Shown in pieces: positions 1 through 9,159 of a stretch of 64,000 nt of DNA. The DNA comes from JBAYIE01 sp965279165. GTDB lineage: Bacteria > Bacteroidota > Bacteroidia > UKL13-3. The notes below the pieces were generated by a model. It was given only the letters and a program-made list of their open reading frames with translations, was not told where the DNA came from and ran no database searches. Made by a program: the position numbers and the translations under genes. The DNA lies in the NCBI GenBank assembly GCA_965279165.1, contig OZ257140.1, positions 2,666,001 through 2,730,000 of the forward strand. The letters run 5' to 3'. Numbering within the stretch: the stretch's first letter is position 1; the number at the start of each line of letters is the position of its first letter.

Positions 1-1
1 C

Positions 2-226
2 GAAAAAGTAAATAAAGGGGAGGGCTCGCTTGGTAAGTTAGTTAATGATGATAGTTTGTATGTTCACCTCGATCAAACGAGTAAATCTTTGGATTCATTG
101 TTAAAGGATATGCAGGAATATCCGGGAAGATACTTTACAATCTCTGCATTCGGTAGCAATAAAAGAGCCAATAAAGCGGATCAGAAAAGGGCAGACGACT
201 TGAAGAAGAAATCGGTAAAGAAATAA
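2..226 (+). CDS. MCE/MlaD family protein, C-terminal fragment
   Basis: The window opens inside this gene; 74 codons and a TAA stop are visible. The peptide carries GEGSLGKLVNDDSLY, a motif I associate with Bacteroidota MlaD/MCE-domain lipid-transport proteins, followed by a Leu-rich helical stretch, EYPGRYFTISAFG and a Lys-rich tail. MlaD proteins are anchored in the inner membrane and carry phospholipid between the two membranes with an MlaE/MlaF ABC transporter. The MCE domain itself and any partner genes lie upstream of the window. The family call rests on the tail only, so it is probable rather than certain. Confidence 0.7.
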   Translation, partial: EKVNKGEGSLGKLVNDDSLYVHLDQTSKSLDSLLKDMQEYPGRYFTISAFGSNKRANKADQKRADDLKKKSVKK

Positions 227-243
227 GTTCTTTTTCGTTTCTA

Positions 244-1173
244 TTAACCGGCATCTTCGCCTATTTCAAAGCGTTTACCTTCTGTTGCAAGCTCCGTATT
301 TTCAAATTCGGTTTGTGCTTCCCTCAACAATGGTGTAAGATCGTCGTATCGGCTCGAAAAATGTCCGATTAATAATTTTTTGACTTTTGCTTCTTTTGCC
401 ACTTTTCCGGCCTCAAGCGCCGTGGTATGCATGGTTTCTTTTGCACGCGTTATTTTATCATGCATAAAAGTCGATTCATGGTATAAAACATCAACACCTT
501 CTACCATAGCAATAACCCTCTCATCAAATTGTGTATCACTGCAGTATGCATATTTTATCGGGAGCAAATTGCTGAATGTTAAGGCTTCATTTGGTATCAC
601 AATTTTTCCATCCGGAGATATAAAATCTTTCCCTTTTTTTACATCGTTGTAAAAGGTAAAAGGTATATGGAACTTTCTACAGGCTTCAATATTCAACTTC
701 TTTAACTTGTCATTTTCTTCAAATAAAAAACCGGTGGTTGGAACGCGATGGTATAATGGAAAAGAAGATACTTTGATGAGTGAATCTTCAAAAATAACTT
801 CCTTGTGTTGGTCCTGGGTGATATGCCGAACTAAATCATACCGCAAAATAGTATCGCTATGGCGCAGAAACAGGTCAATGATTTCGAATAACGATGCAGG
901 TGCAAACAAATGCAATGGTTCAACTCGGTTTTGTAAATTAAGGGAGAACAATAAGCCCGGTAGTCCTAAGATGTGATCTGCATGTACATGGCTGATAAAA
1001 ATATATTGTAGACGTGTTTTCTTTAATTTATACCTGCGTAGCTGCATTTGAGCACCTTCACCACAATCAATCAGAATATGCCTGTCGAGCATGTTTAAAT
1101 GTTGAGCAGAAGGAAATCTATCGTAAATTGGAGTAGCAGAACTGCTTCCTAAAATGGTCAACTCTATACTCAT
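244..1173 (-). CDS. rnz: Ribonuclease Z
   Basis: 309 aa, the usual length of a short-form RNase Z, the zinc endonuclease that trims tRNA 3' trailers. The metallo-beta-lactamase signature HVHADHILGLPG lies near residue 62, the family opening LTILGSSSATP is at the N-terminus, GEGAQMQLRR follows, and the later metal ligands are visible in YCSDTQFDE and the C-terminal LIGHFSSRY. tRNA trailers in this phylum usually lack an encoded CCA, as in the tRNAs of this window, so a 3' endonuclease is expected. The start overlaps the stop of the upstream STAS gene by 4 bp (ATGA), so the two are probably translationally coupled. Confidence 0.95.
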   Translation of the reverse strand: MSIELTILGSSSATPIYDRFPSAQHLNMLDRHILIDCGEGAQMQLRRYKLKKTRLQYIFISHVHADHILGLPGLLFSLNLQNRVEPLHLFAPASLFEIIDLFLRHSDTILRYDLVRHITQDQHKEVIFEDSLIKVSSFPLYHRVPTTGFLFEENDKLKKLNIEACRKFHIPFTFYNDVKKGKDFISPDGKIVIPNEALTFSNLLPIKYAYCSDTQFDERVIAMVEGVDVLYHESTFMHDKITRAKETMHTTALEAGKVAKEAKVKKLLIGHFSSRYDDLTPLLREAQTEFENTELATEGKRFEIGEDAG

Positions 1174-1547
1174 GCGTCTTTGTTGTCGTCCATTTCTAAG
1201 AATTGTTTTTCCAAATGGTCCATAAAAACAAAATCAATGGCCTCGATATCGGTAGGGATAAAAGTAATTTCTGCTTTGTTAAACAAGCGACTAAATTGTA
1301 ACGACGCATGTGTTAAAATCAACATGCCACCTTTTTCCTGTAAGTCTAATGCCAATTGAATCATTTCCCTTATCCCATCTGCATTACAATCTGCTACATC
1401 TTCAATGTTAACAATTACATACTTACTGCTACTGGCGGATTCATGAAGTACTTTTTCCCTGAGTTGATTGCAGGTTTCTTTATTCATTACCGTTAAATCG
1501 GTTTTGATTAAAGAGTATTGGTCGTCTTTCTTTATGGTATAATTCAT
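1170..1547 (-). CDS. STAS-domain protein (anti-sigma-factor antagonist type)
   Basis: 125 aa, a single STAS-like domain: N-terminal strand YSLIKTDLTVMN, central strand KYVIVNIEDVADCNADGIREMI, which occupies the place of the SpoIIAA phosphoserine loop, then GGMLILTHASLQFSRLFNKA and a short acidic tail (MDDNKDA). In SpoIIAA homologues this region is D-S-S/T-G; here it reads D-C-N-A-D, so regulation by serine phosphorylation is doubtful. No anti-sigma kinase lies nearby. It forms a two-gene unit with rnz by 4-bp overlap, which suggests co-translation, but a functional link is unproven. Confidence 0.75.
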   Translation of the reverse strand: MNYTIKKDDQYSLIKTDLTVMNKETCNQLREKVLHESASSSKYVIVNIEDVADCNADGIREMIQLALDLQEKGGMLILTHASLQFSRLFNKAEITFIPTDIEAIDFVFMDHLEKQFLEMDDNKDA

Positions 1548-1651
1548 GTTATTTATTTAATCAATTTCCTAATATCGAATCTGCCGGAAACAGGGGAAAG
1601 TTAATACCAATTTGAATTAATTGTATATTTAGCACGTAAAATTTCAAAATT

Positions 1652-2419
1652 ATGGATGAGAAAAGACTTGCATTCATTACTGGAGCCTCCTCCGGTATTG
1701 GTTTGGCAATTGCTAATCAACTGGCTAAAGAGGGTTACAACCTGATATTGAATGCCAGAAGATCGGAACGGTTGATTGAAATTGCAGACAAATTAAGCAA
1801 AGCCTATCGGATTAAAGTTTTAACCCTCGTGTTCGACGTTCGCAACAGAGAGGAAGTAAGTGCTGCGATTAAAACTTTACCGGAAGATTTTCAACAAATA
1901 CATGTTTTGGTAAATAATGCCGGACTAGCAAGTGGTTTGTCCTCCATCGACGAGGGAAATATAGATGACTGGGATGTGATGATCGACACCAATATCAAAG
2001 GATTATTGTATGTAACCCGTAACATACTTCCATTAATGATTGCTGCAGGTAATGGACATATTATTAATATTGGTTCTATTGCCGGTAAAGAAGTTTACCC
2101 AAATGGTAATGTTTATTGTGGTACCAAACATGCGGTAGATGCGTTAAGTAAATCCATGCGAATTGACTTGGCAAAGTATCCTGTAAAGGTTTCCGCAATT
2201 CATCCCGGAGCAGTAGAAACCGAATTTTCAATTGTTCGTTTCCATGGCGATGAAGACAAGGCTAAATCAGTTTATAAGGGCTTTGATAACTTGGTTGCTG
2301 AAGATATTGCTGAGGCTGCTTCCTTTATTTTGTCCCGAAAAAAACATGTTAATATTAATGAATTAACCATCATGCCTACTGCTCAGCCAATCGCCAGTAT
2401 AATACATAGAAACACGTGA
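1652..2419 (+). CDS. SDR family NAD(P)-dependent oxidoreductase (YdfG-like)
   Basis: 255 aa classical short-chain dehydrogenase. The cofactor motif TGASSGIG is at residues 10-17, the NNAG motif sits at about residue 88, the catalytic Ser is in NIGSIAG, and the Tyr-Lys pair is in YCGTKHAV. Length and the tail (AEDIAEAASFILSRKKHVNINELTIMPTAQ) match the YdfG/3-hydroxy acid dehydrogenase subgroup, which acts on serine and short 3-hydroxy acids. R residues after the first strand (NARRSERL) favour NADP. The next gene begins with a GTG that overlaps this stop codon. The substrate is inferred from subgroup resemblance only. Confidence 0.88.
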   Translation: MDEKRLAFITGASSGIGLAIANQLAKEGYNLILNARRSERLIEIADKLSKAYRIKVLTLVFDVRNREEVSAAIKTLPEDFQQIHVLVNNAGLASGLSSIDEGNIDDWDVMIDTNIKGLLYVTRNILPLMIAAGNGHIINIGSIAGKEVYPNGNVYCGTKHAVDALSKSMRIDLAKYPVKVSAIHPGAVETEFSIVRFHGDEDKAKSVYKGFDNLVAEDIAEAASFILSRKKHVNINELTIMPTAQPIASIIHRNT

Positions 2420-3585
2420 AAATAGCCCCTATTTTTTTATTTCAATTACTGCTTTTTATTGGATGGAATACCGAGAGTGTAGCCCAGATTCCTAAAATTG
2501 GTAACGATACCCTTCTTGAGATAGCAACTTGGAATATCGAATGGTTTGGGGATCCTTCTAATGGTCCGACAAACGAAACCCTTCAGTTTTCAAATGTGAA
2601 GGAAGTCTTGTTAAAAACAGAGATAGATATTTGGGGTTTTTGTGAGATTTCTAACCAAACTGTTTTCCAACAATTAATCGCCGCTTTACCTGGTTATTCG
2701 GCTACACTTGCAACCTATTCTCAAACACAGAAAACAGGTCTAATGTGGAAATCGGATAAGTTCGATTTGCTTTTATCGCATCATATTCTGTCTGAAACTA
2801 CCTATGATTATGACTTTGCTGGCCGACCTCCGCTAGAAGTATTATTGGTTAGAAAAGATTCCATTCTTCCGGATACCCTTTTTTTATATGTATTGCATCT
2901 TAAAGCATTTGGAGATCAAACTTCATATACCAGAAGAAAAAATGCTGCTTCACACTTAAAAGCTTTTCTGGATTTGAACCGTTCCGGAAATAAGGTTATT
3001 GTATTGGGCGACTGGAACGACAATATTTTAGGTTCTATCTATTCCGGAACTACCGAATCCCCTTTCTTGAATTTTGTGAACGATTCGCTCCGATACTTTT
3101 ACCTAAGCAAGCAACTCGTTGATGAAGGGAAAAAATCATATACTTCATCCAATGGTACAATGATTGACCATATCATGAAAAACAGCATGCTCGACTCCTT
3201 TTACTTAAAAGGAAATGCAAAAGTGTTGGATATGCTCCCTACCTATATTTCTTCCTATTCGTCAACAACATCAGATCATTATCCGGTGATGGGTTATTTT
3301 AACTTCAAAAGATACCTTAAGTCGCCTGTCGTAACTGGCTTAAATAATTTAATCGAAAGCGAAAAGGTTTTGCAGGTTTACCCAAATCCTGCTACCCAAT
3401 TGATACAACTTAATTCAACAAAGTTGATTGAGCAAGTTTGTTTGGTGAATTTGGTTGGTACTTCATTTGGATGTTATCATTCATCAACTTTGGATATCCA
3501 TGAATTGGAATCGGGTTGCTATTTATTGGTCGTAACTTTTAATGATGGAAGTACCGAAAAAATTAGGTTGATAAAATCTGATTAA
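2416..3585 (+). CDS. Secreted endonuclease/exonuclease/phosphatase-family protein with T9SS sorting domain
   Basis: 389 aa with GTG start overlapping the previous stop (GTGA). An N-terminal signal peptide (IAPIFLFQLLLFIGWNTESVAQ) is followed by the EEP fold: EIATWNIEWFGDP (metal/phosphate site), WGFCEISN, a catalytic GDWNDN motif and the terminal SDHYPVMGYF. Residues from about 310 form a type IX sorting domain (QVYPNPATQLIQLNS to the end), so the protein should cross the outer membrane through T9SS and be surface-attached or released. Likely an extracellular nuclease or phosphodiesterase. The coupling to a cytosolic SDR gene looks positional only. Confidence 0.88.
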   Translation: MKIAPIFLFQLLLFIGWNTESVAQIPKIGNDTLLEIATWNIEWFGDPSNGPTNETLQFSNVKEVLLKTEIDIWGFCEISNQTVFQQLIAALPGYSATLATYSQTQKTGLMWKSDKFDLLLSHHILSETTYDYDFAGRPPLEVLLVRKDSILPDTLFLYVLHLKAFGDQTSYTRRKNAASHLKAFLDLNRSGNKVIVLGDWNDNILGSIYSGTTESPFLNFVNDSLRYFYLSKQLVDEGKKSYTSSNGTMIDHIMKNSMLDSFYLKGNAKVLDMLPTYISSYSSTTSDHYPVMGYFNFKRYLKSPVVTGLNNLIESEKVLQVYPNPATQLIQLNSTKLIEQVCLVNLVGTSFGCYHSSTLDIHELESGCYLLVVTFNDGSTEKIRLIKSD

Positions 3586-3586
3586 C

Positions 3587-3958
3587 CTAGAAAACAATCG
3601 GTAGCGCTTCTGCTTTCCATCGGTTAATCCCTCCATCCAAATCATATACTTTTTTGAATTTCTTTTTAGCCATCATCTCACCACATTCCTCACTTCTGCC
3701 GCCAATACCACAGTAGATAAAATAAGTCTTCTTTTTGTCGAGTTTGTCTAACTCTTTTTCAAAATTATCGCTGAAGAAATCCAGCATCAATGCACCTTTA
3801 ATATGTCCCTTTTTAAATTCGCCTGGAGTTCTGATGTCAATTAATACGCCTTTTTCAGTTTGTAATACCCGGTTAAATTCTTTTGGAGGTAATAGCGTAA
3901 CTGTTTGTATTTGAAACGCACATAAAATTAAAAAAACAAAACTTTGTATGGTTTTCAT
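3587..3958 (-). CDS. Rhodanese-like domain protein, exported
   Basis: 123 aa. The first 20 residues form a signal peptide; the rest is a single rhodanese domain with GVLIDIRTPGEFKKGHIKGA, the active-site loop YCGIGGRSEE with its cysteine, and YDLDGGINRWK near the C-terminus. Such domains transfer sulfane sulfur or bind thiols; in the periplasm the donor is unknown. It ends 2 bp from the stop of the convergent secreted nuclease gene and follows the membrane glycosyltransferase-like gene by 4 bp, so it is probably co-transcribed with that gene. Confidence 0.85.
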   Translation of the reverse strand: MKTIQSFVFLILCAFQIQTVTLLPPKEFNRVLQTEKGVLIDIRTPGEFKKGHIKGALMLDFFSDNFEKELDKLDKKKTYFIYCGIGGRSEECGEMMAKKKFKKVYDLDGGINRWKAEALPIVF

Positions 3959-3962
3959 GCCG

Positions 3963-5495
3963 TTAAGGTTTAATGGTATATAGCGATATAAAGTCCCTGC
4001 TTAAAACTTTAGTTCCCAAATGTTCCGCAATACCTGAAATATTTTCATATCCCGAATCTAATAACATAATATGGGTAGCGCCTGATGCAATACAAACAGG
4101 AATTTGTTTGGTATACCTTTCTGTGGTATCCATAATCGACCAGCCAAAACGGCGCGTAAAATATAAACCACCATTTACGGTTTTGTCAACTATCAACACC
4201 AACTTGGCATCTCTGCTTATACCCGCACTGTCCAAAATGGCATCATACCCAAATAATAACTGTCCAGATTTTGAATACAAATCATTTTTGCTTTCGGCAT
4301 ATCTTGTCCAAAGCTTTTGTTTCGAAAATGCAATTCCTTTTATACAAACAATACCCATTAGAACTAAAAGTAAGGTTCGAATCAGATTGGAAGTATACAA
4401 ATGGTAGATATTAGTTACAGCATAAATAGTAGCTATAATGATAGCAGGTATTAAAGCAATAAAGTAATAATCATGGTCTCTGAATTGTAGAAAAAACAAA
4501 AGAAAAAAAGCGAAAGCCCCTGCTAAAGATAATAATCCAACATGCAGCCATTTACGTTCGGTTTCTTTATAACGAAATAAAGAGTAGGAAAATAAAATTA
4601 GTAAGAAATATTTGGTTAGAGTAGGATAATAAGAATCGGCCCACCAACCGGTAACATGTTTCATTACTTGTATTTTGTCCTCCTGGTCGGCTACCAAAAT
4701 CGATCTTGACTTTACCAAAAAATAGCCATTATAAGTTTCGTTGTAATGCTTGATATACATCACCCAGCCTGCTACAGCTATTAAACCCGAAACGTATAAA
4801 AGAAGTAATTTCCATTCCAACTTTATAAAACCAACCAAGTTTTGGTTGTTTGTTTTTAGTTGGTTATAAGCAATGGTCAAAACAAAAGCAGTAGGGTATA
4901 CAAAATAGGAAACTTTGATCAAGGATGCGATACACATCAAAATCATTCCTTTTATGGCATTGATTTTTAAAGTATCATCTTGAAGATAAACGTACAAATA
5001 GTACATACCGGTTAATGTTAATCCAAATGCTCCGGTATCAGGCAAAAAGTTATTGGTATAATATAAAATCACCATCGATCCAAACAGTGTAAAGGTTACC
5101 GTTAAGGATAAAGCTATATGGCCAATCTGGAATATAATAATTCGGTATACGTGATAGAATCCGGTAAATACCAAAGCGATATTAACCAATCGAAGTATAA
5201 TTTCATGATCACCGATTATCCGATATATCCATGCTATCATATAATAAATGATTGGAAATTCGCTTGCTGTATGGCCATCAATACTTTCAAGATTTAATAT
5301 GCCCGGTTCCCAAAAATTCATTCCGCTTTTCAAATAGTGAATGATGATCGATAAACTATCTGTCTGGCGTATAAAATGAATTCCCTGTGGAATCATATTT
5401 AAGATAACCGCATAATCAAGATAGAAAAACAATGCTGTTGCAAGCAACCAATATGCTAGTAATTCAATCCATTTTCTACTAATCAGATTTCTCAT
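3963..5495 (-). CDS. Polytopic membrane glycosyltransferase-like protein (GT39/PMT-type)
   Basis: 510 aa from the ATG at 5495 (MRNLISRKWIELLAYW). A longer frame reaches 5666 but would run across the start of the divergent gene at 5628. About ten hydrophobic segments are visible. The first periplasmic loop has HTASEFPIIYYMIAWIYRIIG, typical of GT-C lipid-linked sugar transferases of the ArnT/PMT superfamily, with an acidic residue before the PIIYY segment. The soluble C-terminal part (GYDAILDSAGISRDAKLVLIVD onward) resembles the periplasmic tails of such enzymes. Substrate unknown. It shares general design with the two membrane proteins at 7817 and 9875. Confidence 0.7.
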   Translation of the reverse strand: MRNLISRKWIELLAYWLLATALFFYLDYAVILNMIPQGIHFIRQTDSLSIIIHYLKSGMNFWEPGILNLESIDGHTASEFPIIYYMIAWIYRIIGDHEIILRLVNIALVFTGFYHVYRIIIFQIGHIALSLTVTFTLFGSMVILYYTNNFLPDTGAFGLTLTGMYYLYVYLQDDTLKINAIKGMILMCIASLIKVSYFVYPTAFVLTIAYNQLKTNNQNLVGFIKLEWKLLLLYVSGLIAVAGWVMYIKHYNETYNGYFLVKSRSILVADQEDKIQVMKHVTGWWADSYYPTLTKYFLLILFSYSLFRYKETERKWLHVGLLSLAGAFAFFLLFFLQFRDHDYYFIALIPAIIIATIYAVTNIYHLYTSNLIRTLLLVLMGIVCIKGIAFSKQKLWTRYAESKNDLYSKSGQLLFGYDAILDSAGISRDAKLVLIVDKTVNGGLYFTRRFGWSIMDTTERYTKQIPVCIASGATHIMLLDSGYENISGIAEHLGTKVLSRDFISLYTIKP

Positions 5496-5627
5496 GTGTA
5501 CTTTTAATAGGGTCCGGTTTAATATCGGCGAACAAAAATAAGAAAGTTCACGACTAATCATATGTAGAAGAAACCGAACGATATTAATGCAAATAAAAAC
5601 AAGTACATTTCTTATATTTCCCGAATC

Positions 5628-6398
5628 ATGATGAAGATTACTTTTTTGGGTACCGGAACCTCGCAAGGTGTTCCTCTAATCGGTTGCAATTGCCATGTTT
5701 GTAATTCTACAAACCCCAAGGATAAAAGGTTAAGAAGTTCGATTATGATTCAGATTGGGAATAAAAATATCGTAATTGATTCCGGTCCGGATTTCCGCCA
5801 ACAAATGTTATCAACCGGTATCCGACATTTGGATGCCTTGGTTTTTACCCATGCCCATAAAGATCATATTGCAGGTTTGGATGATATCCGGGGCTTTAAT
5901 TTTAGCATGCATGCCCCCGTTAATGTTTATTGTACAGCAGCTGTTGAACAACAAATGAGGCAAGAGTTTGCTTATATATTTGCCGAACACAAGTACCCGG
6001 GAATACCTGATTTAACTTTGCATAGAATCGATACCAAACCATTTAAAATTGAGGATATAGAAGTTGTTCCAATTGAAGTGCTGCATTATAAAATGCCGGT
6101 GCTAGGATTTAGATTCGGGGATTTCGTCTATATCACCGATGCCAATTTTATCTCAGAAACGGAAAAACAAAAATTAGTAGGATGCAAATATCTCGTATTA
6201 AATGCCTTGAGAAAAGAATCCCATATTTCTCATTTTAACCTACAGGAAGCAATCGATTTAATACATGAAATTAATCCTGAAAAAGCTTACCTTACCCATA
6301 TCAGCCATCAATTAGGTACTCATGAAGAAGTTTCTATGGAGTTACCCGAAAATATTGAGTTTGCATACGACAACCAGGTAATTCAAATCCCCGGTTAG
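5628..6398 (+). CDS. MBL-fold metallohydrolase (PhnP-like)
   Basis: 256 aa. The opening KITFLGTGTSQGVPLIGCNC and paired cysteines (CNCHVCNSTNPKDKRLRSS) are hallmarks of PhnP-type phosphodiesterases, where Cys/His residues bind a structural zinc. The catalytic motif THAHKDHIAGLDDIR follows at about residue 78, with YITDANF and YLTHISHQLG supplying later ligands. E. coli PhnP opens cyclic ribose phosphate, but no other phosphonate genes are here, so the real substrate is open; Bacteroidota homologues are often annotated simply as MBL-fold hydrolases. It is the first gene of a run ending near 11300; the next gene starts 1 bp after its stop. Confidence 0.88.
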   Translation: MMKITFLGTGTSQGVPLIGCNCHVCNSTNPKDKRLRSSIMIQIGNKNIVIDSGPDFRQQMLSTGIRHLDALVFTHAHKDHIAGLDDIRGFNFSMHAPVNVYCTAAVEQQMRQEFAYIFAEHKYPGIPDLTLHRIDTKPFKIEDIEVVPIEVLHYKMPVLGFRFGDFVYITDANFISETEKQKLVGCKYLVLNALRKESHISHFNLQEAIDLIHEINPEKAYLTHISHQLGTHEEVSMELPENIEFAYDNQVIQIPG

Positions 6399-6399
6399 G

Positions 6400-7800
6400 A
6401 TGCACCATTCCATCAAAACTGTTCATGCACTGGCCAATTGGTTTAACGAAAACCTGCTTGATGCAGAATTAACCGAATCCTACACCTTATCTAAAGACGA
6501 ATTATGTATGGTATGGGTGAAACAGAACCAGGTTTATTCGATTCGTTTGGTTACCCGATGGAAACAATTGTTGATGTTCTTTGGTAATAATTTGTTGCCA
6601 AAGGAATCTAATATGCAGCCTGTTTTTAGTGAAATTATCGGAAGTAAAGTAATTGCCGTTTTCTTGCATAAAGAGGATCGTTCCTTTTTTATGTTATTTA
6701 ATACAGGATATAAACTTCATTTTAAATTGTATGGTCCACTTGCAAACCTTTTGTTGAGTAAAGATGATACCGTTGTTTCTGTATTCCGAAGTAATATTGT
6801 AAGCGATTTAAAATTTGATGTTTCACGCTGGGTTCCAGTAACAATTCCAGTTTTGTCTGAACAGGTATATGCCATTGTTAAAGGAGAAGAATTGGAGATT
6901 CCTAGGTTCGTGATGCTTCCTAATCAGAAACAAGAAAATATTTTATACCAATCAGAGGATATAGCAGATGTGTATACCCAATTTAGCAGGTTGTTGTTTG
7001 GCTATTTTCAATTTAGGGAAGATAAATCCAAATTACTACTTGAATTCAATAAGCAAGAAAAAAGACTTAAGGCGATTCTACAGAAATCAGTTATTGCATT
7101 AGACGTTTTAACACACGAAAGAAGTTTGGAGGAAATTGGACATTTAATTATGGCCAATATACATTTAATTCAAAAAGACGATCAACAAATCGAATTGGAT
7201 GATTTTTATACCGGCAAAAGTATTATCGTGAAATTGAATAAAGAATTGAGTCCACAGGAAAATGCAGCATTTTATTACCGCAAATTTAAACACCGCAAAG
7301 TGGAACTGTCAGAATTGCATAAAAGGATTGCCCAAACAGAAATTAAATGGAAGGAGATACATCTGCAAATTAACGCCATTGAATCTGTCAATTCCTTAAA
7401 AGAGTTAAAACCTTTTTTAAAGGAAAAAAGTAAATCGGAGGCGTTAAAATCTCCATTTCTGAAATTTGAGAAAGATGGTTATTTAATTTGGGTTGGAAAA
7501 AATGCCGCCAACAATGACTTACTTACCCAACAATATGCCGGTAAAAATGATATATGGTTGCATGCAAAAGGAGTTTCCGGATCGCATGTGGTTATAAGAA
7601 AGAATAAAAATAAAGAGGTTCCTGATACCGTAATAAAAAAGGCAGCAGAAATTGCCGCTTATTATTCTAAAGCAAAAGGAAGTCAATGGGTTTCTGTTAG
7701 TTTTACTTTTAAGAAATTTGTTCGCAAACCTAAAGGAGCAGACCCCGGTCAAGTGATAATGGATAAGGAAGAAGTTATTCTTGTTCACCCTCACTTATAG
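6400..7800 (+). CDS. NFACT-domain protein (RqcH/NEMF family, DUF814)
   Basis: 466 aa. The C-terminal 110 residues are an NFACT-R domain: GYLIWVGKNAANNDLLTQQ, then NDIWLHAKGVSGSHVVIRK, and PKGADPGQVIMDKEEVILVHP. A coiled-coil stretch occupies about residues 210-320. The first 180 residues look like a divergent NFACT-N (HKEDRSFFMLFN keeps the Asp-Arg pair that positions tRNA in RqcH). In other bacteria RqcH binds stalled 50S subunits and adds alanine tails. The protein is shorter than typical 550-570 aa RqcH, so a reduced Bacteroidota version is likely. It follows the MBL gene by 1 bp. Confidence 0.78.
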   Translation: MHHSIKTVHALANWFNENLLDAELTESYTLSKDELCMVWVKQNQVYSIRLVTRWKQLLMFFGNNLLPKESNMQPVFSEIIGSKVIAVFLHKEDRSFFMLFNTGYKLHFKLYGPLANLLLSKDDTVVSVFRSNIVSDLKFDVSRWVPVTIPVLSEQVYAIVKGEELEIPRFVMLPNQKQENILYQSEDIADVYTQFSRLLFGYFQFREDKSKLLLEFNKQEKRLKAILQKSVIALDVLTHERSLEEIGHLIMANIHLIQKDDQQIELDDFYTGKSIIVKLNKELSPQENAAFYYRKFKHRKVELSELHKRIAQTEIKWKEIHLQINAIESVNSLKELKPFLKEKSKSEALKSPFLKFEKDGYLIWVGKNAANNDLLTQQYAGKNDIWLHAKGVSGSHVVIRKNKNKEVPDTVIKKAAEIAAYYSKAKGSQWVSVSFTFKKFVRKPKGADPGQVIMDKEEVILVHPHL

Positions 7801-7816
7801 TATTATTATTGTATCG

Positions 7817-9157
7817 ATGAAGTTGAAATTCATTTCCGATTCTTCCAGTATGCGCTTGATAGGATACTTGTTTGTGTTTTCAGCATTGTCGTATAACTTA
7901 TGGAAAGACTGGGCTTCTCACCCTAATCCGTTTATCCAGGATGTGGAACAGTATTATTCTTATCTCATTGCATTTTTTATCAAGCATTCGCCCGGTTTTG
8001 GTTTTCCAAATAGTTATTGGTTGATGCCAACACCTTTGGGTTTTTACGTTCCCAAAATGTCCATAGGATTGTCCTATCTTTACCTTCCTTTCTTCTTCAT
8101 TGCACACATTCTTACGTGGATTCAAGGCGGTGAAATGAACGGTTATTCATCTATTTATGCTTATGGAATCTACTATGGTGGTATACTATACGTGTTTGGC
8201 GGTTTATTAGTTTTAAGATTGATTTTGCTCCGTTATTTTAATGAATTCATTACCACACTAACCATTGCATCCATTTATCTCGGAACCAATCTCTTTTATT
8301 ATACTTTGGGTACCAGTTTAATGTCGCATTCTTTTCTTTTTACAATCATCATACTGATCTTGTATGGTACCATTAATTGGTATGAGTCTGGTAAAAATAA
8401 ATATTTATTTTGGATTGCATTTCTTTGCGGACTGACTTCTATAATTAGACCAACGAATTTAATTGTGGTGTTGATTCCTGTTTTATTTGGAATCCAATAT
8501 TTTAATAACCGAAAAATACTTTTCGAATTTTATAAAAAAAGATTGCTATTGATAGTGCCGGTTATACTACTGTTTCTTTTACCGTGGTTACCGCAAATGG
8601 CCTATTGGAAATGGTATACAGGTTCTTTTTTGTTCTATTCCTATGTGGGCGAAACATTCCATTTTGATTCGCCTGAATTAGTAAATTGCTTGTTTAGTTA
8701 CCGCAAAGGGTGGCTGATTTATACGCCAATAATGGTTTTTTCGGTTTTGGGTTCGGTATTGTTATTTAAACGTATTCCGAATCTTTTTCTTAGTATAACC
8801 ATCGTTTGTGCCGGTATTTTTTATATAAATAGCAGTTGGTGGTGTTGGTGGTGGGGTGGGAGTTTTGGCAACAGAGGGATGATTGAATTTTATGGTTTGT
8901 TGGCTTTCCCAATGGCATGTTCTTACGAATTCCTCTCTAGGAAAATTAAAAAAGGTTGGTTCATTGCTTTGGTATCTCTGTTTATTGTATATAATTTGTA
9001 TCAGGATTATCGGTTTAAAGCAACAGTATTGCATTGGGATAGTACTACAAAGGAATCTTTCTGGTGGGGATTTTTTAAATTAAGTATAACCGCAGAAGAA
9101 AAAGCAGAAAGAGAAAAAATGCTAATTCCTCCGGATGAATCGAGAAAAAGTAAGTAA
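7817..9157 (+). CDS. Polytopic membrane protein, GT-C-like glycosyltransferase candidate
   Basis: 446 aa from the ATG at 7817; an upstream ATG at 7781 would overlap the previous gene by 20 bp. About ten transmembrane stretches are visible. The first loop carries FIQDVEQYYSYLIAFF, with an acidic residue placed as in GT-C enzymes, and the segment YLFWIAFLCGLTSIIRPTNLIVVLIPVLFGI has the Arg-Pro-Thr-Asn pattern common in Bacteroidota glycosyltransferase-like membrane proteins. A Trp-rich loop (SSWWCWWWGGSFGNRGMIEFY) lies near residue 350. It is directly followed (2 bp) by a GT2 gene that could supply its lipid-linked sugar. Substrate unknown. Confidence 0.65.
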   Translation: MKLKFISDSSSMRLIGYLFVFSALSYNLWKDWASHPNPFIQDVEQYYSYLIAFFIKHSPGFGFPNSYWLMPTPLGFYVPKMSIGLSYLYLPFFFIAHILTWIQGGEMNGYSSIYAYGIYYGGILYVFGGLLVLRLILLRYFNEFITTLTIASIYLGTNLFYYTLGTSLMSHSFLFTIIILILYGTINWYESGKNKYLFWIAFLCGLTSIIRPTNLIVVLIPVLFGIQYFNNRKILFEFYKKRLLLIVPVILLFLLPWLPQMAYWKWYTGSFLFYSYVGETFHFDSPELVNCLFSYRKGWLIYTPIMVFSVLGSVLLFKRIPNLFLSITIVCAGIFYINSSWWCWWWGGSFGNRGMIEFYGLLAFPMACSYEFLSRKIKKGWFIALVSLFIVYNLYQDYRFKATVLHWDSTTKESFWWGFFKLSITAEEKAEREKMLIPPDESRKSK

Positions 9158-9159
9158 TT

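Noticed and set aside
5495..5666. N-terminal extension of the membrane glycosyltransferase to 5666
   Set aside because: It would overlap the start of the divergent MBL gene and adds no helix typical of the family; the ATG at 5495 gives a normal GT-C start.
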